Shown here: positions 28,498-37,966 of the stretch, in pieces
Layout: every line of letters starts with the position of its first letter
Numbering within the stretch: position 1 is the stretch's first letter
NCBI RefSeq assembly: GCF_003633895.1
Contig: NZ_RBID01000011.1
Location: 186,001 to 250,000, forward strand
Reading direction: 5' to 3'
Source: Vogesella indigofera
Lineage (GTDB): Bacteria; Pseudomonadota; Gammaproteobacteria; Burkholderiales; Chromobacteriaceae
Length of the DNA: 64,000 nucleotides
Made by a program: the position numbers and the translations under genes
The notes under the pieces: generated by a model
Database searches by the model: none
What the model was told of the DNA's origin: nothing
Seen by the model: only the letters and a program-made list of their open reading frames with translations

Positions 28498-31071
28498 TCA
28501 GATCCGTAGTGCGTTGATCAGGTCGTTTTCCAGCGCCAGCAGCAGCTTGTCGTCGTGGCTGGACGGCAGCGACAACAGGAAGGAGTCTTCCACCCGCCCG
28601 CCCAGGGTCATGATCTTGGCGGCGTCGACGTTGACGTGATAGTCGGACAGCACCTTGGCGATCTTGGCCAGCAGGCCGGGACGGTCACCGCTGACGATGG
28701 ACAGCACGTAGTGGCGCTGCTTGTCGTCGGCGCGGATCAGCACCTGCGGCTGGATCGGGAAGTGCTTCAGGTGGCGGCTGAGGCGGCCGGGCGGTGGCAT
28801 GCGGATCGGCTCCTGCCGTTGCAGGTTGGCTGCCAGTTCGAATTCGATGAAGTTGATCAGGTCGCGGTAGTCGCCGTCGTGGTGTTCCGGCAGGAACACG
28901 TGGAAGGTGTCCAGCGCGTAGCCGTGGCGGGTGGTGTGAATCTTGGCGTCGGCGATGCTGTAGTTGGCGGCACCGAGGAAGGCGCAGATGCGCACGAACA
29001 GGTCGGGCTGGTCGGCGGCGTAGACGATCAGCTCGATGCCTTCCTTGTCCTCCGACAGCCGCGCACGCACGATCGGGGTTTGGGTGTCCACGCTGCGGTT
29101 CAGCACCCGTGCATGCCAGGCGATCTCGCGCGCCTCGTGGCGCAGGAAGTAGATGCTGTCGACGTGCTGCCACAGCGTCTGCTCGACGCCGTCCGGGATT
29201 GCATTCAGGCGCAGGATGGCCTGCGCCGCCTTCTTGCGTTCGGCCAGCTCCAGGTCGAGGTCGACTTCGCCGCCTTGCTGCAGCTTGCGCCGCGTGGCCT
29301 GGAACAGGTCTTCCAGCAGTTTGGCCTTCCACGCGTTCCACACCTTGGGGCTGGTGCCGCGGATGTCGGCGACGGTGAGGATGTATAGCGCTACCAGATG
29401 GCGCAGGTCGCCAACGTTGGCCGCAAACTCCTGCACCACCTGCGGGTCGCAGATGTCCTGCTTCTGCGCCACGCTGGACATGGTCAGGTGTTGTGCCACC
29501 AGCCATTCCGCCAGCGCGGTGTCGGCGGCGGACATGCCATGCGCCTCGCAGAACTGGCGGATGTCGGCCATGCCCAGCTGCGAGTGGTCGCCGCCGCGGC
29601 CCTTGGCGATGTCGTGAAACAGGCCGGCGATGTACAGCACTTCCGGGCGCTCGAATTCGTCGATCAGGCGGCTAAGCAGCGGGTATTCGTGGTTGAAGGC
29701 CGGCACCGCGAAGCGGCGCAGGTTGCGCACCACCATCAGGATGTGTTCGTCGACGGTGTAGACGTGGAACAGGTCGTGCTGCATCTGGCCGATGATCTTG
29801 CCGAACGCCGGCAGGTACTTGCCCAGCACGCCGTACAGGTTCATGCGGCGCAGGGTGCGGGTCAGGCCGACCGGCTCCTTGAAGAACTGCATGAACAGCG
29901 CGCGGTTGTGCGGATCGCGGCGAAAGCGCTCGTTGATCTGGCGCCGCGCGTGCCACAGCGCGCGCAGGGTGCGTGGCGCCATGCCGCGCAGGCCGTGGCG
30001 CTGGATGTGCAGGAAGGCACTGAGGATGGTCGACGGCTGCTTCTCGAAGATGTCCGGATCGCGGATGCCGAGCATGCAGTTGACACTGTAGAAGTGCTCG
30101 TCGAGGTCCTGGGTCAGTCGCGGCACGGTGCAGACGTAGCGTGCGCGCAGGTTGGGCAGCAGGATGCCGTTGAGCTGGCTGACGTTCTTCGAGGCCTTGT
30201 AGAAGGTCTGCATCAGCTGTTCACTGGCGCGGCGGGCATCGTCGTCGCTGAGGCCGGACATGGTGGCGACGGTGTTCTGCAGGTCGAAGATCAGCCGGTC
30301 CTCGCGGCGTTTGGCGGCCAGGTGCAGGTCGATGCGGATGCGTTCCAGCTGGCGTTCGCTGTATTTGAGCAGCCGCGCCTCGGAGGCGGTGAGGATGTCG
30401 TTGCTGATCAGGCTGTCCCAGGTCTGGCCGACACCGATGGCCTTGCTGATCCACAGGATGGTGTGCAGGTCGCGCAGGCCGCCCGGGCTTTCCTTGATGT
30501 TCGGCTCCAGGTTGCTGCCGAGGCCGTAGTGCTTGCTGTGGCGCTGCTGCTGTTCCAGCAGCTTGCCTTCCAGGAACGGCAGCGGGTCACGGTTGCGCTC
30601 GACCGCGCTGTTGAGCTGGTGGAACAGGGTGATGTTGCCGGCCAGCATGCGGTTTTCCAGCAGCGTGGTGGCGACGGTGATGTCCTTGGCCGCTTCCTGC
30701 AGGCATTCGTTGATGGTGCGCACACTGTGGCCGACATCGAGGCCGATGTCCCACATCGCGCCGATGAAGTCTTCCACGAAGCTGCTGAGGCTGTCGCAGG
30801 TGGCCGAGGGCAGCAGCAGCAGCAGATCGATGTCGGAATGCGGAAACAGCTGGCCGCGGCCGTAGCCGCCCACCGCCACCAGCGCCGCGCGCTGCCCCAG
30901 CCCCAGTACGTCCCAGGCGGAGCGGATCACGCCGTCGACCAGTGCACTGTGTGCCTGCAGGTAGGCACGGCCGTTGCGGTCGGCGGTATAGCGTGCGGCC
31001 AACGTGGCGCGGCCGTCCTGCAGGGTTTTGCGCCAGCGCTGACAGAGCTGCTGTTGTGCGGTTGCCGTCAT
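28498..31071 (-). CDS. glnD: Bifunctional PII uridylyltransferase / uridylyl-removing enzyme
   Basis: 857 aa. An N-terminal nucleotidyltransferase (GGYGRGQLFPHSD at 68-80, metal ligands D80 and D82) is followed by the GlnD helical domain, an HD hydrolase (GLFHDIAKGRGGDHS near 485) and two C-terminal ACT domains that bind glutamine. It uridylylates and de-uridylylates PII in response to glutamine, controlling nitrogen assimilation. Length is normal. Its ATG overlaps the lptG stop by 4 bases (ATGA). An AACGTTGGCCGCAA repeat variant lies inside at 29413. Confidence 0.96.
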   Translation of the reverse strand: MTATAQQQLCQRWRKTLQDGRATLAARYTADRNGRAYLQAHSALVDGVIRSAWDVLGLGQRAALVAVGGYGRGQLFPHSDIDLLLLLPSATCDSLSSFVEDFIGAMWDIGLDVGHSVRTINECLQEAAKDITVATTLLENRMLAGNITLFHQLNSAVERNRDPLPFLEGKLLEQQQRHSKHYGLGSNLEPNIKESPGGLRDLHTILWISKAIGVGQTWDSLISNDILTASEARLLKYSERQLERIRIDLHLAAKRREDRLIFDLQNTVATMSGLSDDDARRASEQLMQTFYKASKNVSQLNGILLPNLRARYVCTVPRLTQDLDEHFYSVNCMLGIRDPDIFEKQPSTILSAFLHIQRHGLRGMAPRTLRALWHARRQINERFRRDPHNRALFMQFFKEPVGLTRTLRRMNLYGVLGKYLPAFGKIIGQMQHDLFHVYTVDEHILMVVRNLRRFAVPAFNHEYPLLSRLIDEFERPEVLYIAGLFHDIAKGRGGDHSQLGMADIRQFCEAHGMSAADTALAEWLVAQHLTMSSVAQKQDICDPQVVQEFAANVGDLRHLVALYILTVADIRGTSPKVWNAWKAKLLEDLFQATRRKLQQGGEVDLDLELAERKKAAQAILRLNAIPDGVEQTLWQHVDSIYFLRHEAREIAWHARVLNRSVDTQTPIVRARLSEDKEGIELIVYAADQPDLFVRICAFLGAANYSIADAKIHTTRHGYALDTFHVFLPEHHDGDYRDLINFIEFELAANLQRQEPIRMPPPGRLSRHLKHFPIQPQVLIRADDKQRHYVLSIVSGDRPGLLAKIAKVLSDYHVNVDAAKIMTLGGRVEDSFLLSLPSSHDDKLLLALENDLINALRI

Positions 31072-32141
31072 CGTTTTTCCAGTCGGAGTATGGCCCAGCC
31101 CCCTGCGATCAAGAACAGCGTGGTGGGGATGGTGGCCGAAAGTAGCGGGTTCCAGTCGTACAGCAGGCCGAGATGGCCGAACAGCCGGTTACAGAAGTGG
31201 AAGGCGATGCCGATGCTGATGCCGGTGAACAGCTTGACGCCGAGATCGTTTTGACGGCGCTGTGCCGGGGTGAACGCCAGCGCCACCAGCGCCATCGAAA
31301 TACAGGCCAGCGGGTAGAACAGCTTGCTCCATAGTGCGATCTCGTAGCGCTGGGTCTTCTGGTGGTTGTTCTGCAGGTGTTCGATATAGGTCAGCAGGTC
31401 CAGCGCCGACATCTGTTCCGGCACCACCAGCAGCACCGACAGGATGTCCGGCTGCAGCACCGACTGCCACTGGCGGCCGGGCTGGCGCGAGGTGCTGACA
31501 TGGTCGGCGTGCAGCGTGGACGAACGCACGCCTTCCAGTTGCCAGTTGCCTTCGCCCTGGTAGGTGGCACGCTCGGCGAACTCGCTGCGGATCAGCCGGT
31601 ACTCGTCATCGTAGCTGTAGATGCGGATGCCGAGCAGGGTGTTGTCCGGCAGCATCTCGCGCACGTTGATCATATTGTTGTCGTCCTTCACCCACAGCCC
31701 GGAGCGGAACTCCTGCGCGATCAGCGAGCGCGTCGACTGCAGCTTCAGCCGCTCCGCCATCTGTTCCGACTGCGGCGAGATGAACTCGCCCAGCGCCAGC
31801 GCCGACAGCGCCATGATCAGGCCGAAGATCAGCTTGAAGCGGGCGATCTGTCCCAGCGAGACGCCGAAGGTGCGGATGGCGGTGTACTCGGCGCTGCCGG
31901 ACAGCTGCGACATCGCCACCAGTGCGCCGATCAGCACCGCCAGCGGCATCAGCTCGTAGGCGTGGCCGGGGATCTGCAGCGCGACATAGGCCAGCATGGT
32001 GCTGGTCTGGTAGTTGCCTTTGCCCAGATCCGGCACTTCACGAATGATGTCGAAAAAACCGTACAGGCCCAGCAGGCAGGCGAGGGTGAACAGGGTTGCG
32101 CCGAAAAAGCGCGCCATCATGTAGTTGCGTACGGTCTTCAT
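31068..32141 (-). CDS. lptG: LPS export ABC transporter permease
   Basis: 357 aa LptG of the YjgP/YjgQ family, with membrane helices near residues 12-35, 60-85 and 100-120 and three more after about 270, around a periplasmic beta-jellyroll. With LptF and the LptB ATPase it extracts lipopolysaccharide from the inner membrane and feeds the LptA bridge. It starts one base after lptF ends. Confidence 0.93.
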   Translation of the reverse strand: MKTVRNYMMARFFGATLFTLACLLGLYGFFDIIREVPDLGKGNYQTSTMLAYVALQIPGHAYELMPLAVLIGALVAMSQLSGSAEYTAIRTFGVSLGQIARFKLIFGLIMALSALALGEFISPQSEQMAERLKLQSTRSLIAQEFRSGLWVKDDNNMINVREMLPDNTLLGIRIYSYDDEYRLIRSEFAERATYQGEGNWQLEGVRSSTLHADHVSTSRQPGRQWQSVLQPDILSVLLVVPEQMSALDLLTYIEHLQNNHQKTQRYEIALWSKLFYPLACISMALVALAFTPAQRRQNDLGVKLFTGISIGIAFHFCNRLFGHLGLLYDWNPLLSATIPTTLFLIAGGWAILRLEKR

Positions 32142-33248
32142 TTACGGGGTCTTTCGCAGCCAGCCGCGCAGCACCGGCAGCAGCGAGCCGGCAGGACGGT
32201 TGCGGTAGTGGAGCAGTGCCAGTGCCAGCAGCAGGATCAGCAGGTGCGCCGGCAGAATGGCCAGCGCGCTCGGCAGCTTGTCGCTGGCAATCCAGTTGCG
32301 CAGCAGCCAGAGCAGGTTCTGGTAGGCAAGATAGGCGCCCAGCGCGAACACCAGATTGTAGGCGTGGCCGGAACGCGGGTTGTAGTAGCTCAGCGGCAGG
32401 GCCAGCAGGGCCAGCAGCAGCGTGCACAGCGGTAGCGACAGGCGCCAGGCCAGCTCGGCGCGGTCCTTCGGATCGTCGCTGCCGAACAGCTGCAAGGTTG
32501 GCCGCGAGCTGCTGTCCACTTCCGGCACCGCGGTGCGGACATTGTCACTGATCTTGATGCGGTAGCTGTCGAACTCTACCACCTCGAAGGCGCCGCTGCC
32601 GGGCTCGCCGACATAGCGGCGGCCGTTGAGCAGGGTCAGCGTGCGGTTACCGAGTTCATCCCGGCCCAGCTGGCCCTCCTTGGCGAATACCGACGACACC
32701 TCGCCATCGGCGATGTTCTGCACGAACACGTTGCGGGTGGCGCCGGTGGCAACGGAGTAGCTCTCGATGAAGTAGACGCGGTCATTGCTGCGTGACTCCT
32801 TGAATACGCCCGGTGCCAGCGCGGTCATCTCCTCGCGCTGCTTCAGGATCTCGGCGTACTCGCGGCTGCGCTGCTGTGCCCACGGCTCGACCACCAGCGT
32901 GCCGATGGCCACCAGCAGGCTCAGCGGCAGCGCATAGCGCATTACCGGGCCGACCCAGTCGGACAGCGACTTGCCGCTGGCCAGCCACACCGCCATCTCG
33001 TGCTCGCGCCACATGCGGGTGAACACCACCATCACGCTGACGAACACGGTCAGGATCATCAGCACCGGAAAGAAGCCGAGCGTCCAGAAGCCGATCAGCG
33101 CCGCCACCGCCTCGTTGGCGATGCGCCCTTGTGCCGCGCGGCCGAGCAGATTGATGGATTGGGTGGTCAGCAAAATCGCCAACAAAATGAAAAAAACGCC
33201 GATACTGGTATAAGTCAGTTCGCGCGTGAGGCTTTTCTTAAAAAGCAT
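32142..33248 (-). CDS. lptF: LPS export ABC transporter permease
   Basis: 368 aa LptF: three N-terminal helices, a periplasmic domain (about 130-265) and three C-terminal helices. MLFKKSLTRELTYTSIGVFF is the typical start, and FTRMWREHEMAVWLASGKSL is the cytoplasmic coupling region. It partners LptG, encoded next. It diverges from pepA, a conserved arrangement in proteobacteria. A one-mismatch repeat (AAGGTTGGCCGCGA) lies at 32494. Confidence 0.93.
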   Translation of the reverse strand: MLFKKSLTRELTYTSIGVFFILLAILLTTQSINLLGRAAQGRIANEAVAALIGFWTLGFFPVLMILTVFVSVMVVFTRMWREHEMAVWLASGKSLSDWVGPVMRYALPLSLLVAIGTLVVEPWAQQRSREYAEILKQREEMTALAPGVFKESRSNDRVYFIESYSVATGATRNVFVQNIADGEVSSVFAKEGQLGRDELGNRTLTLLNGRRYVGEPGSGAFEVVEFDSYRIKISDNVRTAVPEVDSSSRPTLQLFGSDDPKDRAELAWRLSLPLCTLLLALLALPLSYYNPRSGHAYNLVFALGAYLAYQNLLWLLRNWIASDKLPSALAILPAHLLILLLALALLHYRNRPAGSLLPVLRGWLRKTP

Positions 33249-33264
33249 AAAAGCGGGCCTGTTT

Positions 33265-33294
33265 TTGACAATGCGTCAAAAGGGTAGTGATAAT
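33265..33294 (+). promoter_or_regulatory. Predicted sigma-70 promoter of pepA
   Basis: TTGACA (33265-33270), 18-base spacer, GATAAT (33289-33294), in the 166-base gap between divergent lptF and pepA. Near-consensus -35 and -10. Confidence 0.6.
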
Positions 33295-33414
33295 TAGAAA
33301 TATTAGCCGAAGAGGCTTTCGGTCAAAAATCAAGGTGGGCCAGTTGATTCAAGCCAAGCCAAAAGCTTGACGGGATGCGCCTTGATGATCCCAACACACA
33401 TTGGAGAGCTATCA

Positions 33415-34977
33415 ATGGAGTTTAACATTAAAAGCGGAAGCCCGGAAAAACAGCGCGTCGCCTGCGTTGTGGTCGGTGTCTACGAAACCCGCAAGCTGTC
33501 CTTTGCCGCTGATCTGCTCGATCGCATTTCCAACGGCTTCCTGACCGATGTCCTCAAGCGTGGCGACATGGACGGCAAGCTTGGCTCCACCCTGCTGCTG
33601 CACTCGGTGGCGCACACGCTGTGTGACCGCGTGATGCTGGTCGGCCTCGGCAAGGAGCGCGACTTCCGCGCCAAGGAATACCGCGAGGCGATCCGTGCCT
33701 CGGTCAAGGCGCTGGCCTCGACCCAGGCTAACGAGATCGTCAGCTATCTGTCGGAATTGCACGTCAAGAAGCACGATGTGGAGTGGATGGTGGAGCAAGC
33801 CACCGTCGCCACCGTCGATGCCTTCTACCGTTTCGACCAGTTCAAATCCCGCCAGGACGAAGCGCGCGAACCGCGTAAATTCACCTTCGCCGTGCCACGC
33901 CGCAGCGATCTCGCCGACGGCGAGCGCGGCCTGCAGCGCGGCCAGGCCATTGCCGCCGGCATGAAGCTGACCAAGGATCTGGCCAATACCCCGGGCAACC
34001 ACTGCACGCCGAGCTATCTGGCACAAACGGCGCAAACGTTGGCCGCAGACTTCGGCTGCGAGGTCGAGGTGCTCGGCCCGGACGAAATCGCCGCCCTGAA
34101 AATGGATTCCTTCCTCGCCGTGGCGCGTGGCAGCGACGAGCCAGCGCGCTTCATCGTGCTGAAGCACTTCGGCGCCCGCGACCGTGCCGAGCGGCCGGTG
34201 GTGCTGATCGGCAAGGGCATTACCTTTGATTCTGGCGGCATTTCGCTGAAGCCGGGCGAAGGCATGGACGAAATGAAGTACGACATGGGCGGTGCCGCCT
34301 CGGTGCTGGGTACCTTCCGCGCCGCCGTGGAGATGAAGCTGCCACTCAACATCGTGGCGCTGATCCCGACCTGCGAAAACATGCCGTCCGGCCGCGCGCT
34401 GAAGCCGGGCGACATCGTACGCTCGATGTCCGGGCAGACCATCGAAGTGCTCAACACCGACGCCGAAGGCCGCCTGATCCTGTGCGACGCGCTGACCTAT
34501 GCCGAGCGCCTGAATCCGGCGACGGTGGTGGACGTGGCGACGCTGACCGGCGCTTGCGTGGTGGCGCTGGGCAATATCGCCACCGGCCTGTTCAGCAATC
34601 AGGACGGTCTGGCCAAGGAGCTGATCGCCGCCGGCGAGGAAGTTGGCGATCGCGCCTGGCACATGCCGCTGTGGGACGACTATCAGGAACTGCTGAAGAG
34701 CCCGTTTGCCGACATGGCCAATATCGGCGGCCGCGCCGGTGGCAGCATCACCGCCGCCTGCTTCCTGTCGCGCTTTGCCAAGGCCTACGACTGGGCGCAC
34801 CTGGACATCGCCGGCACCGCGTGGCGCGGCGGCAAGGACAAGGGGGCCACCGGCCGTCCGGTGCCGCTGTTGGTACAGTTCCTGCAAGATCGTGCGGATA
34901 TCGCCTTGGGCAATGTCGTGCGCCGTGGTCGTCCACGTCGCGAATTGTCCGAAGTGGTTGAAGATGACGCGGATTGA
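33415..34977 (+). CDS. pepA: Leucyl aminopeptidase
   Basis: 520 aa M17 metallo-aminopeptidase. The metal and catalytic segments are GKGITFDSGGISLKP (about 267) and NTDAEGRL (about 347). The start is the ATG after TTGGAGAG; an upstream extension is not conserved. It removes N-terminal residues from peptides in the cytoplasm as a hexamer, and in some bacteria also acts as a DNA-binding protein in Xer recombination. Its 3' end overlaps holC by 14 bases. Confidence 0.95.
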   Translation: MEFNIKSGSPEKQRVACVVVGVYETRKLSFAADLLDRISNGFLTDVLKRGDMDGKLGSTLLLHSVAHTLCDRVMLVGLGKERDFRAKEYREAIRASVKALASTQANEIVSYLSELHVKKHDVEWMVEQATVATVDAFYRFDQFKSRQDEAREPRKFTFAVPRRSDLADGERGLQRGQAIAAGMKLTKDLANTPGNHCTPSYLAQTAQTLAADFGCEVEVLGPDEIAALKMDSFLAVARGSDEPARFIVLKHFGARDRAERPVVLIGKGITFDSGGISLKPGEGMDEMKYDMGGAASVLGTFRAAVEMKLPLNIVALIPTCENMPSGRALKPGDIVRSMSGQTIEVLNTDAEGRLILCDALTYAERLNPATVVDVATLTGACVVALGNIATGLFSNQDGLAKELIAAGEEVGDRAWHMPLWDDYQELLKSPFADMANIGGRAGGSITAACFLSRFAKAYDWAHLDIAGTAWRGGKDKGATGRPVPLLVQFLQDRADIALGNVVRRGRPRRELSEVVEDDAD

Positions 34978-35395
34978 TTTTTACACCGACGTCGCCGCCT
35001 TGTACCCGTTTGCGTGCCGGGCGGCGCGTACCGTTTACCGCAAGGGTGAGCGGATGCTGATCGTGCTGCCGGATGAGGCGGCGTTGCGCGGCTTCAGTGC
35101 GCAACTGTGGGCTTACGGCGACACCGAATTCATCCCGCATTGCGCGGCGAGCGATGTGCTGGCGGCGGAAACACCGGTGCTGCTGGCGACGGATTTTGTC
35201 GCCGACGCCGAGGGGCTGGTGCTGCTCAACCTGTCGCCGGCTTTTCCCGATACGCCGCAACGCTTTCCGCGCATTCTGGAGGTGGTCGGCAGCGACGATG
35301 CCTCCAAGGCGACCGCCAGACAGCGCTATCGCCGTTATCTGGATAGCGGTTTCGAAATCCATCACCACAATATGAGTGATGCCCGCCATGACTGA
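34964..35395 (+). CDS. holC: DNA polymerase III chi subunit
   Basis: 143 aa. MTRIDFYTDVAALYPFACR is the usual chi N-terminus, and LLATDFVADAEGLVLLNLSP is the central motif. Chi joins the clamp loader (through psi) to SSB. Overlap with pepA is typical of proteobacteria. The stop overlaps the ATG of the next gene (ATGACTGA). Confidence 0.9.
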   Translation: MTRIDFYTDVAALYPFACRAARTVYRKGERMLIVLPDEAALRGFSAQLWAYGDTEFIPHCAASDVLAAETPVLLATDFVADAEGLVLLNLSPAFPDTPQRFPRILEVVGSDDASKATARQRYRRYLDSGFEIHHHNMSDARHD

Positions 35396-37358
35396 GCCAC
35401 AAGCCCCGGTGCCGGACTGGGATTCCCTGCCGGTGCTGACCGAAATCGTCGACACCCCGGAACCGGCGGTGGAGTTGCCGCCGCAGGCCGAGGTGCCGGT
35501 GCTGGTCGATTTTGACATTCCCGATTTTGATTTCAGCGCCGAAATGGCGCAGCTGGCCGACGCGCTGCCGGACAACGAGCTGAGCTTTCCGCCCGACCTG
35601 ACGCTGGACGAGGTACTGTCCGCTGGCGAGCAGTCGCCGGATGCGGCTATCAGCGGGGACGGCGCGCTGGACGCCGAGGCGCTGATCGGGCGCCTGCCGT
35701 CGCTGGATCTGGATGTGCCGCTGCCGGACGACATGGACCTGGGTGAGGTGCTGCCCGGCTTTGCCATGCCGGAGGTGGCTGCCGATGCCGCGCCGGTTAT
35801 GGCGGATGAAACAGCGCCAGTGGCACTGTGGCCGATGGGCACGGCTGATGCGGTGCTGGCTGAGGTAGAGGCTGAGGCAGCACCGTCGCCGGCGGAGATG
35901 CCGCTGGAGGCGGATGTGGCAGAAACGTTGGCCGCAGAGCCCTTATCTGGTGATGAGGTATCGCTGCCGGCAGTGGGGACACCCAGTGACGAAGAGGTGG
36001 TTGCTGCCGGCGTGGCGGAGCCGAGTCTGGCGGATGTAGACAATGCCCCGCTGCTGGACACCGTGGACGCCGAGCTGACTGCCGCCACCGCTGCAGCGGG
36101 CTTGGCGGCGTGGCTGGATCAGGCGGCTCAGCTGGCGCCGGTCGATGCCGCGTTGCAAGTGGATGCACAGGCTGAGATGGTGGCTGAGACGTCAACTGCG
36201 CCATGGGAAGCGCCGCCGCCGGATGCAGAGCTGGTCGCTGCTGAAGTGGATATGCATGCTGAGGCGGCAGAATCGTCGTCGGTGCTAACGATGGTGCCCG
36301 AACCCGAAGCGCCGCCGGCCGCCGAACTTGACGAGGTGCTGCCAGATCACGCGACGGCACCTGCCGAAGCGAACATTAACGAGATCGCGGTGCCGCTACT
36401 GGCTCCTGAAGTGGAGGCGGTCGCCGTGGCGCCGGAAGTCACGGCCAGCGACGAGGTGATGGCCGGCGCCGATGCGTCGCCGCTGGGCGAGGTGGTGGCC
36501 GAGACGCCTCTTCCAGCCGCGGGTCCTGTCGCGGAGGAAGCTGTCGTCACGATGGAACCGCCGCTGCTGGCTGATGAGGCGGCGGCGCCACTTGCCGCCG
36601 ATGCCGTGGTGTCTGCGACGGTGGCGGATGAAGAACCGGTAGCCAGCGACGAATTTGCCTTTGATCTTGCTGCGGCAGAAGGTGTGGCACCGGCCGGTGT
36701 GGCGGCCGCCTACGTCACGGCACTGGATGCGGCGCCAGCTCCGGCCGAGGGTGACGCGGCGGCGCGTGGCTACCCGCTGGGCGAGAGCATCTCGTTGGAC
36801 AGTTTGCCGACCGGGGTGCTGGGTGGTGGTCTGGGTCTGGCGGCCAGTCTGGTGGCCGAGCTGGATGGTGGTGACGGCAATGACATGATGCCGGATCGTG
36901 AAGTGGAGCTGGCCTGGGCGCGTGATCTGGGGGCGGAGCCGCCCTTCGACCTGACGCCGCAGGATGCGATCCTGCCGGTACACCAGGTGCTGACTGCACC
37001 GTCACCGGCGGCAGAGGTGCCAGCGGCGACAGGGTTGGCCGCAGCGGCGATGCAGCTGTCGGGGGTGAGGGAGGTGAGCCAGCCGCTGGCGGTGGCGCCG
37101 GAGGCGGCGGCCAGCGAGGCGCTGTCGTCGCTGACCTCGGAGGCGCTGATAGACGCACTGTACGCACGCGTGCTGCCGCGCATGAAGGTGGAGCTGACGC
37201 TGTGGATGCAGGACGCGCTGGAAATGCAGGCCAAGCAGCTGATGTCCGGCGTCATGCAGCACCTGAAGGAAGATTTTGACATGATGCTGGCCGAAGCGTT
37301 GCGCGAGTCGCTGCGCGAGGCCTTACGCGAGGCGCAAGCCGGACAGGGAGAACGATAA
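35388..37358 (+). CDS. Large acidic low-complexity protein (DUF2486-like position)
   Basis: 656 aa from the ATG overlapping the holC stop (another ATG lies 9 bases upstream). Composition is dominated by Ala, Glu, Asp, Val and Pro, with few basic residues until the end, so most of it is probably disordered and very acidic. The N-terminal DWDSLPVLTEIVDTP resembles the start of DUF2486 proteins found after holC in Burkholderia, but this protein is much longer. The last ~75 residues (EALIDALYARVLPRMKVEL; ALRESLREALREA) are helical and may be the only folded part. No signal peptide or membrane segment. Function unknown. Confidence 0.7.
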   Translation: MTEPQAPVPDWDSLPVLTEIVDTPEPAVELPPQAEVPVLVDFDIPDFDFSAEMAQLADALPDNELSFPPDLTLDEVLSAGEQSPDAAISGDGALDAEALIGRLPSLDLDVPLPDDMDLGEVLPGFAMPEVAADAAPVMADETAPVALWPMGTADAVLAEVEAEAAPSPAEMPLEADVAETLAAEPLSGDEVSLPAVGTPSDEEVVAAGVAEPSLADVDNAPLLDTVDAELTAATAAAGLAAWLDQAAQLAPVDAALQVDAQAEMVAETSTAPWEAPPPDAELVAAEVDMHAEAAESSSVLTMVPEPEAPPAAELDEVLPDHATAPAEANINEIAVPLLAPEVEAVAVAPEVTASDEVMAGADASPLGEVVAETPLPAAGPVAEEAVVTMEPPLLADEAAAPLAADAVVSATVADEEPVASDEFAFDLAAAEGVAPAGVAAAYVTALDAAPAPAEGDAAARGYPLGESISLDSLPTGVLGGGLGLAASLVAELDGGDGNDMMPDREVELAWARDLGAEPPFDLTPQDAILPVHQVLTAPSPAAEVPAATGLAAAAMQLSGVREVSQPLAVAPEAAASEALSSLTSEALIDALYARVLPRMKVELTLWMQDALEMQAKQLMSGVMQHLKEDFDMMLAEALRESLREALREAQAGQGER

Positions 37359-37903
37359 TGGGACACCGCTTGTCGCGGATTGTGACCCGCACCGGGGACG
37401 ATGGCACCACCGGGCTGGGTGATGGCAGCCGTTTGTCCAAGAGCGCGCCGCGGGTGATGGCGCTGGGCGAGGTCGACGAGCTGAACTGCATCGTCGGCCT
37501 GCTGCGCTGCGAAGCCTTGCCAGCGGAGGTGGATGCCTTTCTCGCGGAGGTGCAGCACGATCTGTTCGATCTCGGCTCGGAGCTGGCGGTGCCGGGCTAC
37601 GAGGCGCTGCACGAGTCGCAGTTGGCGATGCTGGAGCAGCAGGCCGAGCAATGGAATGCACAGCTGCCGATGCTGAAGGAGTTCATCCTGCCGGGTGGCT
37701 GCCGTGCCGCCGCGGTGGCGCATCAGGGGCGGGCGGTATGCCGTCGCGCCGAGCGGGCGCTGGTGCTGCTGGCCGACACGCTGCGCGGTTTGCCGCGACA
37801 GTATCTCAACCGCTTGTCGGACGTGCTGTTCATCCTGGCGCGCTACCTGAACCAGCAGGCGCAGGTGGCCGATGTGTTGTGGCAGCCGCGCCGCAAGGAC
37901 TGA
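37358..37903 (+). CDS. PduO-type cob(I)alamin adenosyltransferase
   Basis: 181 aa. TRTGDDGTTGLGDGSRLSK is the PduO N-terminal ATP-binding motif; RRAERALVLLAD and LNRLSDVLFILARYLN close the family pattern. It transfers the adenosyl group of ATP to cob(I)alamin. The ATG overlaps the preceding stop (TAATG). A second, unrelated adenosyltransferase (btuR) lies at 58165. A terminator follows. Confidence 0.93.
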   Translation: MGHRLSRIVTRTGDDGTTGLGDGSRLSKSAPRVMALGEVDELNCIVGLLRCEALPAEVDAFLAEVQHDLFDLGSELAVPGYEALHESQLAMLEQQAEQWNAQLPMLKEFILPGGCRAAAVAHQGRAVCRRAERALVLLADTLRGLPRQYLNRLSDVLFILARYLNQQAQVADVLWQPRRKD

Positions 37904-37921
37904 CACCGGCTGTTGCCAGCG

Positions 37922-37946
37922 GGCGGCCGTGACGGCCGCCTTTTTT
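37922..37946 (+). terminator. Intrinsic terminator after the pepA-holC-adenosyltransferase genes
   Basis: GGCGGCCG, loop TGA, CGGCCGCC, then TTTTTT. Confidence 0.9.
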
Positions 37947-37966
37947 ATTTGATTGATGGAGTAGGC

